Of a stretch of DNA of 64,000 nucleotides, positions 34,950-43,435 are shown one piece after another. The notes beneath the pieces are model-generated. The model had not been told where the DNA came from. It did no database searches and saw only the letters and a program-made list of their open reading frames with translations. Position 1 is the first letter of the stretch. The number at the start of each line of letters is the position of its first letter. This stretch comes from Aeromicrobium ginsengisoli (GTDB taxonomy: Bacteria; Actinomycetota; Actinomycetes; Propionibacteriales; Nocardioidaceae). Location of the stretch: NCBI RefSeq assembly GCF_004134905.2, contig NZ_SDPQ02000003.1, positions 806,001 through 870,000 of the forward strand. Direction: 5' to 3'. The translations under genes were made by a program, and so were the position numbers.

Positions 34950-36185
34950 TCAGCTCGCCGGCTTCTGGTTCCTTGCCCGGTGCCATTGGAGCCAGCGTTG
35001 GACGGCGGCGATCGTGTGCTGGCTGCGGATCGACGAGAACACCTCGAACGCGTGCTGCGCTCCGGGCAGCTCGGCGTACGTGACGGAGGCGTCCGACTTC
35101 TCCCGGAGCGCGGTGACGAAGGCCCGGGCCTGCTTGACCGAGACGACGGTGTCGTTGCTGCCGTGGATCACGAAGAAGTCGGGCGTGTGCTCGGTGACCT
35201 GCGCCAAAGGCGACGCCTGCACGAACTCGTCGAGGTGCGTGCGCGGGCTCTTGCCGAAGACGCGTGGGCCGAGGAACTTGTCGCGCATGTCGATCGCGGA
35301 TCGCTGCTCGGTGATGCCGCCGAGGTCGTAGACGCCGTAGAACGGGACGCATGCCGACACCGACGTGTCCGAGTTCTCGAAGCCGGGCTGATACGCGGCC
35401 AGGCCCGGGGTCAGCGCTGCCAACGAGGCGAGGTGTCCGCCGGCCGATCCGCCGGTGACGACGACGTACGAGGGGTCGCCGCCGTAGTCGGCGATGTTCT
35501 CGTGCACCCAGGCGATCGCGCGCTTGACGTCGACGATCTGGGTCGGGAAGCGGTAGCGCGGCGCGAGCCGATAGTTGGCCGACACACACACCCAGCCCTC
35601 GCGCGCCATGCGGTTCATCAGCAGCAGGCCCTGCTGCTCCTTGTTGCCGATCGTCCAGCCGCCGCCGTGGACCTGGATCAGCACCGGGGCCTTGCTCAGG
35701 TCGGGGTCCTTGGGTCGGCGGATGTCGAGGTGCGCCTTGCGGCCGCCCTCGGTGTAGGGCACGTCGCGCAGCACCTCGATGTCACGCGCGCGGAAGCTGA
35801 ACGGCCGGACAACCGATCCGCGAGGGAGTCGCAGGTCGAGGGGGCCGGGCAGGTCGATCTCGTCGAGGTAGCCGTCGCCGATGCCTTCACGCAGCGCCTC
35901 GTCGAGCTGGGTGCCCGTACGTCGAGCGCCCGCGATCGTATGTGCCAGGAGCCCCGCGGCGGCCGCGGCGGCGAGCAGCCCGATGCGGGACGGCTTGGAC
36001 CGACGGATCGTGAGCTCGGCCGCCGTGTCGATCGCCGCGGCGCCCAGCAGGTGCGGGGCGAGCTCGCTCGTCGGCCAGCCGAGCGCGAAGCTCGGGAGCG
36101 CCGACCAGCCGCGAGTCAGCGGACGTACGGCGTTGACGGCGAGTGCGACGAGCGCGAGCTGGCGTCGGGCATACCCCGCAGACAT
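34950..36185 (-). CDS. alpha/beta hydrolase, hormone-sensitive-lipase type
   Basis: 411 residues from the ATG at 36185. The first about 90 residues form hydrophobic stretches (LALVALAVNAVRPL and GLLAAAAAAGLLAHTIAG), probably membrane-associated. The catalytic domain has HGGGW (173-177) for the oxyanion hole, GGSAGG with Ser247 as nucleophile, and a C-terminal GSNDTVV with the Asp and GAQHAFEVF with the His. This is the HSL/LipN-type esterase family. A perfect KstR operator lies 23 nt upstream, so hydrolysis of a steroid ester is plausible. An in-frame ATG seven bases upstream cannot be excluded as the start. Confidence 0.85.
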   Translation of the reverse strand: MSAGYARRQLALVALAVNAVRPLTRGWSALPSFALGWPTSELAPHLLGAAAIDTAAELTIRRSKPSRIGLLAAAAAAGLLAHTIAGARRTGTQLDEALREGIGDGYLDEIDLPGPLDLRLPRGSVVRPFSFRARDIEVLRDVPYTEGGRKAHLDIRRPKDPDLSKAPVLIQVHGGGWTIGNKEQQGLLLMNRMAREGWVCVSANYRLAPRYRFPTQIVDVKRAIAWVHENIADYGGDPSYVVVTGGSAGGHLASLAALTPGLAAYQPGFENSDTSVSACVPFYGVYDLGGITEQRSAIDMRDKFLGPRVFGKSPRTHLDEFVQASPLAQVTEHTPDFFVIHGSNDTVVSVKQARAFVTALREKSDASVTYAELPGAQHAFEVFSSIRSQHTIAAVQRWLQWHRARNQKPAS

Positions 36186-36208
36186 CTGGATGAGCTCCCT
36201 CAGACCGG

Positions 36209-36222
36209 TAGAACATGTTCTA
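36209..36222. promoter_or_regulatory. KstR-type operator between lipase and acyltransferase genes
   Basis: TAGAACATGTTCTA is a perfect 14-bp palindrome fitting TnnAACnnGTTnnA. It sits in the 57-nt divergent gap between the lipase gene (36185, minus) and the wax ester synthase/DGAT gene (36243, plus), so a single site should control both. Confidence 0.88.
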
Positions 36223-36242
36223 TGCAGGACTAGGATACGGCC

Positions 36243-37634
36243 ATGGATCGACTCAGCGGGCTCGATGCGAGCTTCCTCTACCTCGAGAGCGGCGCCCAGC
36301 TCATGCACGTCTGCGGGTTGATCGTCGTCGATCCCGCGACGATGCCCGGCGGCTACGACTTCCAGACGTTCAAGGAGCAGCTGTCCGGACGCGTCTCCGA
36401 CGTGGCGATGTTCAACCGCAAGCTCAAGTTCGTGCCGGGTCAGATCGACTTCCCGGTGTGGGTCACCGACGACGAGTTCGACATCGACCGGCACGTGCAC
36501 CGGCTCGCCGTGCCGTCGCCCGGCGGTGAGCGCGAGGTCACCGAGGTCGCTGGCCACCTCGCAGGCATACCGCTCGACCGCGCTCGTCCGCTCTGGGAGA
36601 TGCACGTGCTCGAAGGCCTGGCCAACGGCAAGATCGCGGTGTTCTCCAAGATGCACCACGCCTCGGTCGACGGGGTCTCGGGCTCCAACATGATCTCGTA
36701 CCTGTGCAGCCTCGAGCCGGATGCGCCGCCACTGGACACCAGCGCCGGCGAGCACCTGCGCGCGCCGTCGGACCTCGAGCTGTTCGGCCGTGGCGTCGTC
36801 TCGACCGTGGCCAAGCCGTGGCAGCTCGCCCGGCTCGCCGCCCCGACCGTGCGCACGCTGGTCGAGACCTCGCGTCGTGCGCGCAAGGGGACCGCGATGG
36901 CCGCGCCGCTGACCGCACCGCGTACGTCCTTCAACGGCACGATCACGGGACACCGGTCGATCGCGTACACCGACGTCGCGCTCGACGACATCAAGGCGAT
37001 CAAGAAGGCCGTGCCCGGTGCGACGGTCAACGACGTCGTGCTGGCGCTCAGCGGTGGGGCGCTGCGCCGCTACCTGATGGATCGCGGCGAGCTGCCCGAC
37101 TCGTCGCTGCTCGCGAGCGTCCCGGTGTCGGTGCGCAACGAGTCGACGCGCACGGGTGGTCGCAACAAGGTCTCGTCGATCTTCTGCCGGCTCGGCACCG
37201 ACGTCGAGGACCCGCTCGAACGGATCACCGAGATGGCGGTGGCCAACGCGCACGCCAAGGACCACCACTCGGCCGTACCCGCAGACACCCTGCAGGAGTG
37301 GGCCGAGTTCGCCGCGCCGAGGACGTTCGGGCTGGCGGTCCGCATGGTCTCGGACCTGCGGCTGGCCGAGCGCGCCCCGGTGATCCACAACCTCGTCATC
37401 TCGAACGTGCCGGGCCCGCCCGTGCCGCTCTACTTCGTCGGCTCGCGGATCGACGCGCTCTATCCGCTCGGCCCGATCTTCCACGGCGCGGGACTCAACA
37501 TCACGGTCATGAGCAACAACGGCGAGATGCACATCGGCGCCATCGCGTGCAGCGAGCTGATGCCGGGCGTGTGGGACCTGATCGACCAGTTCCCCATTGA
37601 GCTCGAGGCGATGAAGAAGTCAGTCCTGGGCTAG
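36243..37634 (+). CDS. wax ester synthase/diacylglycerol acyltransferase (WS/DGAT)
   Basis: 463 residues, a normal length for the family. The catalytic HHxxxDG motif is HHASVDG at 138-144, preceded by LSGLDASFLYLESGAQLMHVC, the usual N-terminus. The C-terminal ISNVPGPPVPLYFVGSRIDALYPLGPIF is the second conserved block. The enzyme joins an acyl-CoA to an alcohol or diacylglycerol to make storage lipid at the membrane. Its KstR operator suggests that acyl-CoA from sterol breakdown is stored, or that sterols are esterified. Divergent from the HSL-type esterase gene, it might form a store-and-release pair with it. Confidence 0.9.
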   Translation: MDRLSGLDASFLYLESGAQLMHVCGLIVVDPATMPGGYDFQTFKEQLSGRVSDVAMFNRKLKFVPGQIDFPVWVTDDEFDIDRHVHRLAVPSPGGEREVTEVAGHLAGIPLDRARPLWEMHVLEGLANGKIAVFSKMHHASVDGVSGSNMISYLCSLEPDAPPLDTSAGEHLRAPSDLELFGRGVVSTVAKPWQLARLAAPTVRTLVETSRRARKGTAMAAPLTAPRTSFNGTITGHRSIAYTDVALDDIKAIKKAVPGATVNDVVLALSGGALRRYLMDRGELPDSSLLASVPVSVRNESTRTGGRNKVSSIFCRLGTDVEDPLERITEMAVANAHAKDHHSAVPADTLQEWAEFAAPRTFGLAVRMVSDLRLAERAPVIHNLVISNVPGPPVPLYFVGSRIDALYPLGPIFHGAGLNITVMSNNGEMHIGAIACSELMPGVWDLIDQFPIELEAMKKSVLG

Positions 37635-37649
37635 CCGGCCCTCGGTCAC

Positions 37650-37668
37650 GGAGCTTGTCGAAATGACG
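37650..37668 (+). repeat. partial copy of the dispersed GAGCTTGTCGAAA repeat
   Basis: GGAGCTTGTCGAAATGACG lies in the 34-nt gap between two convergent stops (WS/DGAT and the alpha/beta hydrolase). It is a shortened member of the family seen at 10178, 15626 and 39126. Confidence 0.5.
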
Positions 37669-38613
37669 TCAGGCCGGTTGCGGTTTGCGCATCCTGGCTG
37701 AGGTGGTGAGGGCGGCGTCGAGGAGGGCCGGGACGAACTCCTTGTGCTCCAGCACGCAGCCGGCGTGGCCGCAGGCCGCCTCGTGGATCGTCGCGCCGGG
37801 GATGCGGGCGGCGAGGTCGCGCTGGCGGTCGGGCGGGATCACGTGGTCGTTGGTGGTGACGACGACGGCGGTCGGTACGTCCACCCGCTCCAGCCACAGT
37901 GTCGAGTGATGGCGCCCCAGCGACGCCACGGCCTGGCCGACGGCCCACGGGCTGCTCGACCGCCACTGCTTCAGCGCCCAACCCGCGGTGTCGGAGCTGC
38001 CGGTCTCGATCTCCTCAGCGGCGGCCGTGCTGGCCCGGCGTACGACGCGGGAGCGGGACAGCGTCGCGGTCAGCCCCATGCCCAGAGCCATACCGGTGTG
38101 GAACACGCGCTCCCGGCCATTCGTACGGAAGTGCGCCGTGGTGGCGGCGAGGACGAGTCCACCGACGGCGTCGGGATGCTGGCGCCACACGCGCTGCGCG
38201 ATGACCGAGCCCATCGAGTAGCCGGCGATGATCGGCCGGTCGAGCCCGAGCGTGTCGATCACGGCAGCGACGTCATCGGCGCAGTCGGAGATCAGGAACC
38301 GCTCGGACGTGATGCCCCGCCCGTGCCACCGCTGGTCGAACGCGATGACGCGGTAGTGCTGAGCCAGCACGGGGATCGCCGGGAACCAGGTCAGCTGGCC
38401 CGTGCAGCCCACCGCGTGGAGCAGGACGATAGCGGGTGCATCGGGGGTCGGACCGGGTACGTCCGTCAGCCACGTACGACCGCGCCGGGGGAGGTCCAGC
38501 CAGCGGCCCTCCGGCAGGTCGACGGGCGGCAGGTCGAACAGGTCCCACGTCGACGGGTCGGGCAGGAGGTGCCGCAGCGCCCCCAGGGGCAGCAGCGTGA
38601 CCGGGTTCCGCAC
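37669..38613 (-). CDS. alpha/beta hydrolase
   Basis: 314 residues from the GTG at 38613, preceded by AGGAGGAACC, an excellent binding site. The fold is shown by IVLLHAVGCTGQLTWFPAI (oxyanion region), RVIAFDQRWHGRG, IIAGYSMGSVIAQRV with the nucleophile in GYSMGS, and the late Asp and His in VVTTNDHVIPPD and EAACGHAGCVLEH. It resembles non-haem esterases of lipid degradation. A KstR operator lies 33 nt upstream and is shared with the divergent fadE28-fadE29 fusion gene. The substrate is unknown. Confidence 0.82.
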   Translation of the reverse strand: MRNPVTLLPLGALRHLLPDPSTWDLFDLPPVDLPEGRWLDLPRRGRTWLTDVPGPTPDAPAIVLLHAVGCTGQLTWFPAIPVLAQHYRVIAFDQRWHGRGITSERFLISDCADDVAAVIDTLGLDRPIIAGYSMGSVIAQRVWRQHPDAVGGLVLAATTAHFRTNGRERVFHTGMALGMGLTATLSRSRVVRRASTAAAEEIETGSSDTAGWALKQWRSSSPWAVGQAVASLGRHHSTLWLERVDVPTAVVVTTNDHVIPPDRQRDLAARIPGATIHEAACGHAGCVLEHKEFVPALLDAALTTSARMRKPQPA

Positions 38614-38645
38614 GGTTCCTCCTGTAGGTCGGCCTCCCACGAGAA

Positions 38646-38659
38646 TAGAACACGTTATA
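38646..38659. promoter_or_regulatory. KstR-type operator before the igr-type operon
   Basis: TAGAACACGTTATA fits TnnAACnnGTTnnA with one arm mismatch in symmetry. It lies 40 nt before the GTG of the fused FadE28-FadE29 gene and 33 nt upstream of the divergent hydrolase gene. Confidence 0.83.
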
Positions 38660-38698
38660 GTTTTAGCGGGACGACACCCACCGAAGGAGACGATCTGC

Positions 38699-40882
38699 GT
38701 GGACTCGCTGCTCGACGAGGTGTGCTCGGTCATCGCTGATGTGCTCGACCGAGGCGACGGCTCATGGGGTGCGCTGCAGGAGTCCGGGCTGCTGGCGCTG
38801 GCCGCTCCCAAGGAGCTCGGCGGTGAGGGACTCGGCCTGGCCGAGGTCGCCGTGCTGTTGCACGAGGTCGGTCGCCGCGCTTCGGACCTGCCGGTGTGGG
38901 AGACGCTGGCCTGCGGGCTGCTGCCCCTCGTCCGTACGGGCGACGACGCGTTGCAAGCCGACCTCGTCCCCCAGGTGCTCTCGGGTGACCTGCTCCTCGC
39001 TCCGGCACTCGGTGAGCTCGGCTCCGCTCTGCCGCGTGAGCCCGCCACGACGTACGACGGACAGGGCGTGACCGGCACCAAGATCGGCGTGCCGGTGCTG
39101 GACGGGAAGACCTTGCTGCTGGTCCCTTCGACAAGCTCAGGGAGCGGTGAAGTCGGCGTCGTCATCGTCGATCCCGACGGACCCGGCGTGACCCGGGTCG
39201 AGACCGCGACCTCGCGCGGCACCACCGAGGCGACGTACACCTTCACCTCGGCGCCCGCGCTTGGGACGCTCGACGCCGACGTCGTCCGCAACCACGCGAT
39301 CGCGGGGCTGGCCGCCCTCGGCGCCGGTCTCGTCGAGGGGGCGCGTGACCTGACCGCGGGCTACATCCGCGATCGCCGGCAGTTCGGCCGCTCGCTGGCG
39401 GAGTTCCAGGCGGTGGCGCAGCAGATCGCCGACGTCTACGTCGCCTCGCGGACGTTCACGCTGACCGCAGCCGAGACCGTACGCCGCCTCGATGCCGGTG
39501 ACCCCGCCGCTGACGACCTGGCCGTCGCTGCGCACTGGTTCGCCGATCGGGCGTCGACCGTGTTGCAGACCTGCCAGCACCTGCACGGCGGCATGGGCGT
39601 CGATGTGACCTATCCGCTCAACGGCTACTTCTCGGGCGTACGCGATGTGGCCCGTCACCTCGGTGGGCCGGCCGCGCTGGCCGAGGTGCCGGTCGCGGAG
39701 ACCGCCGGCAAGAACGCCGAGCTGACGGCTGAGGAGCGCGCGTTCAAGGAGGAGGTGCGCGCCTATCTCACCGGCCTGGCGACCGATGCCGACCGCGACG
39801 AGATGCGTCACGACCGGCACGGCCCGGCGTACCACCGCGTCATCAAGCAGATGGGCGCCGACGGGTGGATGGGTGTCGGCTGGCCCAAGGAGTACGGCGG
39901 CCAGGGTCGCGGCGTCATCGAGCAGCAGGTGTTCGTCAACGAGGCGGCGCGTGCGGACGTGCACCTGCCGTCGGTGACCCTGCAGACCGTCGGGCCGACC
40001 CTGCAGGCGTACGGGACGCAGAAGCAGAAGGACATGTTCCTCGCCGACATCGTGACCGGCGACGTGCACTTCGCGATCGGCTACAGCGAGCCCGACGCCG
40101 GCACCGACCTCGCGTCGATGCGCACCAGCGCCCGGCGCGACGGCGACCACTACGTCGTCAACGGGCAGAAGATGTGGACGACCGGCGGCCATGCTGCGGA
40201 CTACGTGTGGCTTGCCGTCCGCACCGATCCGGATGCGCCGCCGCACCGCGGCATCTCGGTGCTCATCGTCGACACCCGTGACCCCGGCTTCTCGTGGACG
40301 CCGATCACGACGAGCGACGGCTCGCACCACACCAACGCGACGTACTACAACGACGTACGTGTGCCGGTCGACATGCTGGTCGGCGAGGAGAACCGCGGTT
40401 GGCAGCTCATCACGACGCAGCTCAACCACGAGCGGGTCATGCTCGGGCCGGCCGGTCGCGTCGAGGGGCTGCGCGACCTGGTGCGAGCCTGGGCCGAAGG
40501 TCGCGAGGGTCCGGGCGGCGTGCCGCTGCTCGAGGTGCCCCAGGTGCGCGACGTGCTGGCGCGGGCGACGGCGTCGTTCCGGGTCAACGAGCTGATCAAC
40601 TGGGCGGTCGCGCGGGGTGCGTCGTCGGATCGTGCTGCGGTGGCTGACGCGTCGACGTCCAAGGTGTTCGCCAGCGACGAGGTGCAGCGGCTCGGGCTGG
40701 CGCTGATGGACGTCGTCACGACGTACGGCGATCCGGCCGATCCGGCGACGGGACGGCTCGTGGAGTATCTCGACGCGACCAGCAAGCGCAACCTCGTGCT
40801 CAGCTTCGGCGGCGGGGTCAACGAGGTGCAGCGTGAGCTGATCGCGATGTTCGGCCTGGACCTGCCGCGGGTGCCGCGATGA
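38699..40882 (+). CDS. fused FadE28-FadE29 type acyl-CoA dehydrogenase (ChsE1-ChsE2)
   Basis: 727 residues from the GTG at 38699, behind GAAGGAG. Residues 1 to about 335 resemble FadE28 (LDEVCSVIADVLDR, GLVEGARDLTAGYIRDRRQFGRSLAEFQAV, LQTCQHLHGGMGVDVTYPL). From about 340 the chain resembles FadE29 (ELTAEERAFKEEVRAYL, WPKEYGGQGRGVIEQQVF, GYSEPDAGTDLASMRTSARRDG, GQKMWTTGGHAADYVW). In mycobacteria these are two proteins forming a heterotetramer that desaturates the propionyl side chain of 3-OPC-CoA. Here the order is the same but in one chain. A dispersed repeat adds LVPSTSSGSGE inside the first half. Confidence 0.85.
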   Translation: MDSLLDEVCSVIADVLDRGDGSWGALQESGLLALAAPKELGGEGLGLAEVAVLLHEVGRRASDLPVWETLACGLLPLVRTGDDALQADLVPQVLSGDLLLAPALGELGSALPREPATTYDGQGVTGTKIGVPVLDGKTLLLVPSTSSGSGEVGVVIVDPDGPGVTRVETATSRGTTEATYTFTSAPALGTLDADVVRNHAIAGLAALGAGLVEGARDLTAGYIRDRRQFGRSLAEFQAVAQQIADVYVASRTFTLTAAETVRRLDAGDPAADDLAVAAHWFADRASTVLQTCQHLHGGMGVDVTYPLNGYFSGVRDVARHLGGPAALAEVPVAETAGKNAELTAEERAFKEEVRAYLTGLATDADRDEMRHDRHGPAYHRVIKQMGADGWMGVGWPKEYGGQGRGVIEQQVFVNEAARADVHLPSVTLQTVGPTLQAYGTQKQKDMFLADIVTGDVHFAIGYSEPDAGTDLASMRTSARRDGDHYVVNGQKMWTTGGHAADYVWLAVRTDPDAPPHRGISVLIVDTRDPGFSWTPITTSDGSHHTNATYYNDVRVPVDMLVGEENRGWQLITTQLNHERVMLGPAGRVEGLRDLVRAWAEGREGPGGVPLLEVPQVRDVLARATASFRVNELINWAVARGASSDRAAVADASTSKVFASDEVQRLGLALMDVVTTYGDPADPATGRLVEYLDATSKRNLVLSFGGGVNEVQRELIAMFGLDLPRVPR
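39123..39149 (-). repeat. in-frame dispersed repeat inside the FadE28-like half
   Basis: CCCTTCGACAAGCTCAGGGA is the reverse orientation of the TTGAGCTTGTCGAA family. It is translated as VPSTSSGSG at about residues 142-150 of the fused dehydrogenase, probably in a surface loop, and keeps the frame open. Confidence 0.65.
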
Positions 40883-40970
40883 GCGAGCGCCAGCGAGCGA
40901 ACAATCGGCGCACCATCGAGGTGCCGCCGTACTCTTTGCCCTTCATTACGGCGGTGCCGCGATGAGCGAG
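40870..40970 (+). repeat. 18-bp direct repeat flanking a short insert between fadE and chsH genes
   Basis: GGTGCCGCGATGAGCGAG occurs at 40870-40887 and again at 40953-40970, 83 bp apart. The second copy contains the start codon of the hydratase gene, the first contains the stop of the dehydrogenase gene as an ATGA overlap. Removing one unit would restore the usual overlapping stop and start. The insert begins TGAGCGAGCGCCAGCGAGCG, which matches another stop-codon-associated repeat at 59340-59361. Confidence 0.7.
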
Positions 40971-42248
40971 AGCGAGATCATCGCGCGGACCGACGAGATC
41001 AAGGCGCGCGGCAAGAGTCCGGCCCGCGTGGCCCCGGATCCCGTGAACGTGCCGATGATCCGGCACTGGGCCGAGGCGATCGGCGACACCAACCCGCGGT
41101 GGGCGCCCGGCCCCGACACCGAGGCGCCGCCGGCGATGGCGCAGGTGTGGACGATGTACGGGCTCAACCCCGAGCGCATGCCCGGCGACCCGCTGCCCGA
41201 CACGATGCAGGTCCTCGACGACGCCGGCTTCACGTCGGTGCTGGGCACCAACTGCGACCAGACCTACGCGCGTACGTTGCGGCCCGGCGAGGTGCCGAGC
41301 ATCAGCACGTACCTCGCAGACGTCGTCGGCCCCAAGAAGACCGGTGTCGGCGAGGGCTGGTTCATCACGACCAAGAGCGTGTGGACCGTCGGCGACGAAG
41401 AGGTCGCGACGATGACGTTCCGCGTGCTCAAGTTCAAGCCCGGCACGGGCCGCCCCGCGGTGGACCCGACGAAGACGCTGCGTCCGGTGGTCAACCGCGA
41501 CACCGAGTTCTTCTGGGCGGGCACCGCTGCCGGCGAGCTGCGCATCCAGACGTGCAACGCGTGTGGCGAGCTGCGGCACCCTCCGGGGCCGGTGTGCCCG
41601 GTGTGCCACGCGATGGATCGCGGGTACGTGGTGGCGTCGGGTCGCGGCAAGGTGCACTCGTTCCTCGTGCACCATGCGCCTGCTGTGCCGGGCAAGCGGC
41701 TGCCGCTGACGCTGGCGCTGGTCGAGCTCGACGAGGGCGTCCGCATGGTCGGCGAGGTCGACGGAGACGTGGCGATCGGCGACGCCGTCGAGGTGTGGTT
41801 CGACCGCATCGACGACGACCTCACGCTGGCGAAGTGGCGCCCGGTTGGGGCACCGGTGCCGTCAGTCGCGTCGGAGCCGGAGTCCGACCTGCCGGTCTGG
41901 GAGCTGCCGATCACGCCGACGCTCGTCGTGTCGACGGCGCTCGCCACCCGCGACTTCCAGGACGTCCACCACGACCGTGACCGGTCGATCGGCCACGGCA
42001 GCAAGGACATCTTCATCAACATCCTCAGCACGACCGGTCTGGTGCAGCGGTATGTCACCGACTGGGCCGGCCCGCAGACGCAGATCCTGTCGTGCGCGCT
42101 GAGGCTCGGCGCGCCCGCGCATCCGTACGACACCTTGCGGTTCACCGGCACGATCGTGTCGGAGGCCGACGGGGTGACGACCCTCGACGTGAGGGCCGAC
42201 GTCTCGATCGGCACGCATGCCAACGCCCGACTGGAGATCCGCCGATGA
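40962..42248 (+). CDS. fused ChsH2-ChsH1 type steroid enoyl-CoA hydratase (MaoC-DUF35-MaoC)
   Basis: 428 residues from the ATG at 40962. Residues 1 to about 170 are a MaoC-like half (VPMIRHWAEAIGDTNPRWAP). About 180-300 form a DUF35 domain with a zinc ribbon of four cysteines (C198, C201, C212, C215). About 315-428 are a second MaoC domain with the hydratase residues D331 and H336 in RDFQDVHHDRD. In Mycobacterium, ChsH2 (MaoC-DUF35) and ChsH1 (MaoC) are separate subunits of the hydratase acting after ChsE1-ChsE2; their summed length is close to this fusion. DUF35 also docks Ltp2, whose gene follows with an ATGA overlap. Confidence 0.87.
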   Translation: MSESEIIARTDEIKARGKSPARVAPDPVNVPMIRHWAEAIGDTNPRWAPGPDTEAPPAMAQVWTMYGLNPERMPGDPLPDTMQVLDDAGFTSVLGTNCDQTYARTLRPGEVPSISTYLADVVGPKKTGVGEGWFITTKSVWTVGDEEVATMTFRVLKFKPGTGRPAVDPTKTLRPVVNRDTEFFWAGTAAGELRIQTCNACGELRHPPGPVCPVCHAMDRGYVVASGRGKVHSFLVHHAPAVPGKRLPLTLALVELDEGVRMVGEVDGDVAIGDAVEVWFDRIDDDLTLAKWRPVGAPVPSVASEPESDLPVWELPITPTLVVSTALATRDFQDVHHDRDRSIGHGSKDIFINILSTTGLVQRYVTDWAGPQTQILSCALRLGAPAHPYDTLRFTGTIVSEADGVTTLDVRADVSIGTHANARLEIRR

Positions 42249-43408
42249 CCTTTTCCGGCGCGGCGTCGATCGCCGGGATCGGCGCGACCGAGTTCTCCAA
42301 GGAGTCCGGCCGCTCCGAGCTCCAGCTGTCAGCCGAGGCGACGATCGCTGCGCTGGCCGACGCCGGGCTGACGGCGCCCGACGTCGACGGCCTGGTCACG
42401 TTCACGATGGACACCAGCTCCGAGATCGCCCTGGCGCGAGAGCTCGGGATGGGCGAGCTGCGCTTCTTCAGCCGCATCAACTACGGTGGTGGCGCGGCCT
42501 GCGCGACGGTGCAGCAGGCGGCGATGGCGGTGGCGACCGGCATGGCCGACGTCGTCGTGGCTTATCGCGGGTTCAACGAGCGATCCGGCCAACGCTTCGG
42601 CCAGGTGTCGCTGGGTGCGGCCACGCAGGTCAACACCAACGGGCTCGACAACGCATGGACGTACCCGCACGGGCTGTCGACGCCCGCAGCCACCGTGGCG
42701 ATGCAGGCGCGGCGCTACATGCGCGAGTACGGTGCGACGTCGGCCGACTTCGGCGCGGTTGCCGTGGCGGACCGCAGGCACGCAGCCACCAACCCCGCGG
42801 CGTTCTTCCACGGCAAGCCGATCACGATCGAGGACCACCAGAACAGCCGGATGATCGCCGACCCGTTGCGGCTGCTCGACTGCTGCCAGGAGAGCGACGG
42901 GGCCGTCGCGATCGTCGTCACGTCGACCGAGCGCGCCCGCGACCTGCGAGCCGGCGCCGTGCCGATCGTCGCCGCCGCGCAAGGCAGCGGCGCCGACCAG
43001 TTCGTCATGACGTCGTACTTCCGCGACGACCTCGGCATCCCCGAGATCGGCGTCGTCGGCCGCGACCTGTGGCGGCAGTCCGGGCTGACACCCGACGACA
43101 TCCAGACCGCGGTGCTCTACGACCACTTCACGCCATACGTGCTGATGCAGCTCGAGGAGCTGGGCTTCTGCGGTCGTGGGGAGGCCAAGGACTTCATCGC
43201 CGACGGCGCGATCGAGCTCGGCGGTCGGCTGCCGCTCAACACGCACGGCGGCCAGCTCGGCGAGGCGTACATCCACGGCATGAACGGCATCGCCGAGGCG
43301 GTGCGTCAGCTGCGCGGCACCTCGGTCAACCAGGTCGACGGCGCCGAGCATGTCCTGGTCACCGCCGGCACGGGCGTCCCGACGTCCGGCCTGATCCTCG
43401 GGCAATAG
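42245..43408 (+). CDS. ltp2: steroid side-chain aldolase/thiolase-like lipid transfer protein Ltp2
   Basis: 387 residues from the ATG at 42245. The fold is a thiolase relative (IAGIGATEFSKESGRSELQLSAEA, NYGGGAACATVQQAAMAVATG, HGGQLGEAYIHGMNGIAEAVRQLRG) without the usual catalytic Cys pair. Ltp2 carries out the retro-aldol step that releases propionyl-CoA and the 17-keto steroid, and works in complex with the DUF35 domain of the hydratase. Both partner domains are encoded directly upstream, so the operon covers the full last round of side-chain removal. Confidence 0.88.
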   Translation: MTFSGAASIAGIGATEFSKESGRSELQLSAEATIAALADAGLTAPDVDGLVTFTMDTSSEIALARELGMGELRFFSRINYGGGAACATVQQAAMAVATGMADVVVAYRGFNERSGQRFGQVSLGAATQVNTNGLDNAWTYPHGLSTPAATVAMQARRYMREYGATSADFGAVAVADRRHAATNPAAFFHGKPITIEDHQNSRMIADPLRLLDCCQESDGAVAIVVTSTERARDLRAGAVPIVAAAQGSGADQFVMTSYFRDDLGIPEIGVVGRDLWRQSGLTPDDIQTAVLYDHFTPYVLMQLEELGFCGRGEAKDFIADGAIELGGRLPLNTHGGQLGEAYIHGMNGIAEAVRQLRGTSVNQVDGAEHVLVTAGTGVPTSGLILGQ

Positions 43409-43435
43409 GCGTTCGCTGGGGCATGTAGCGGCCGA

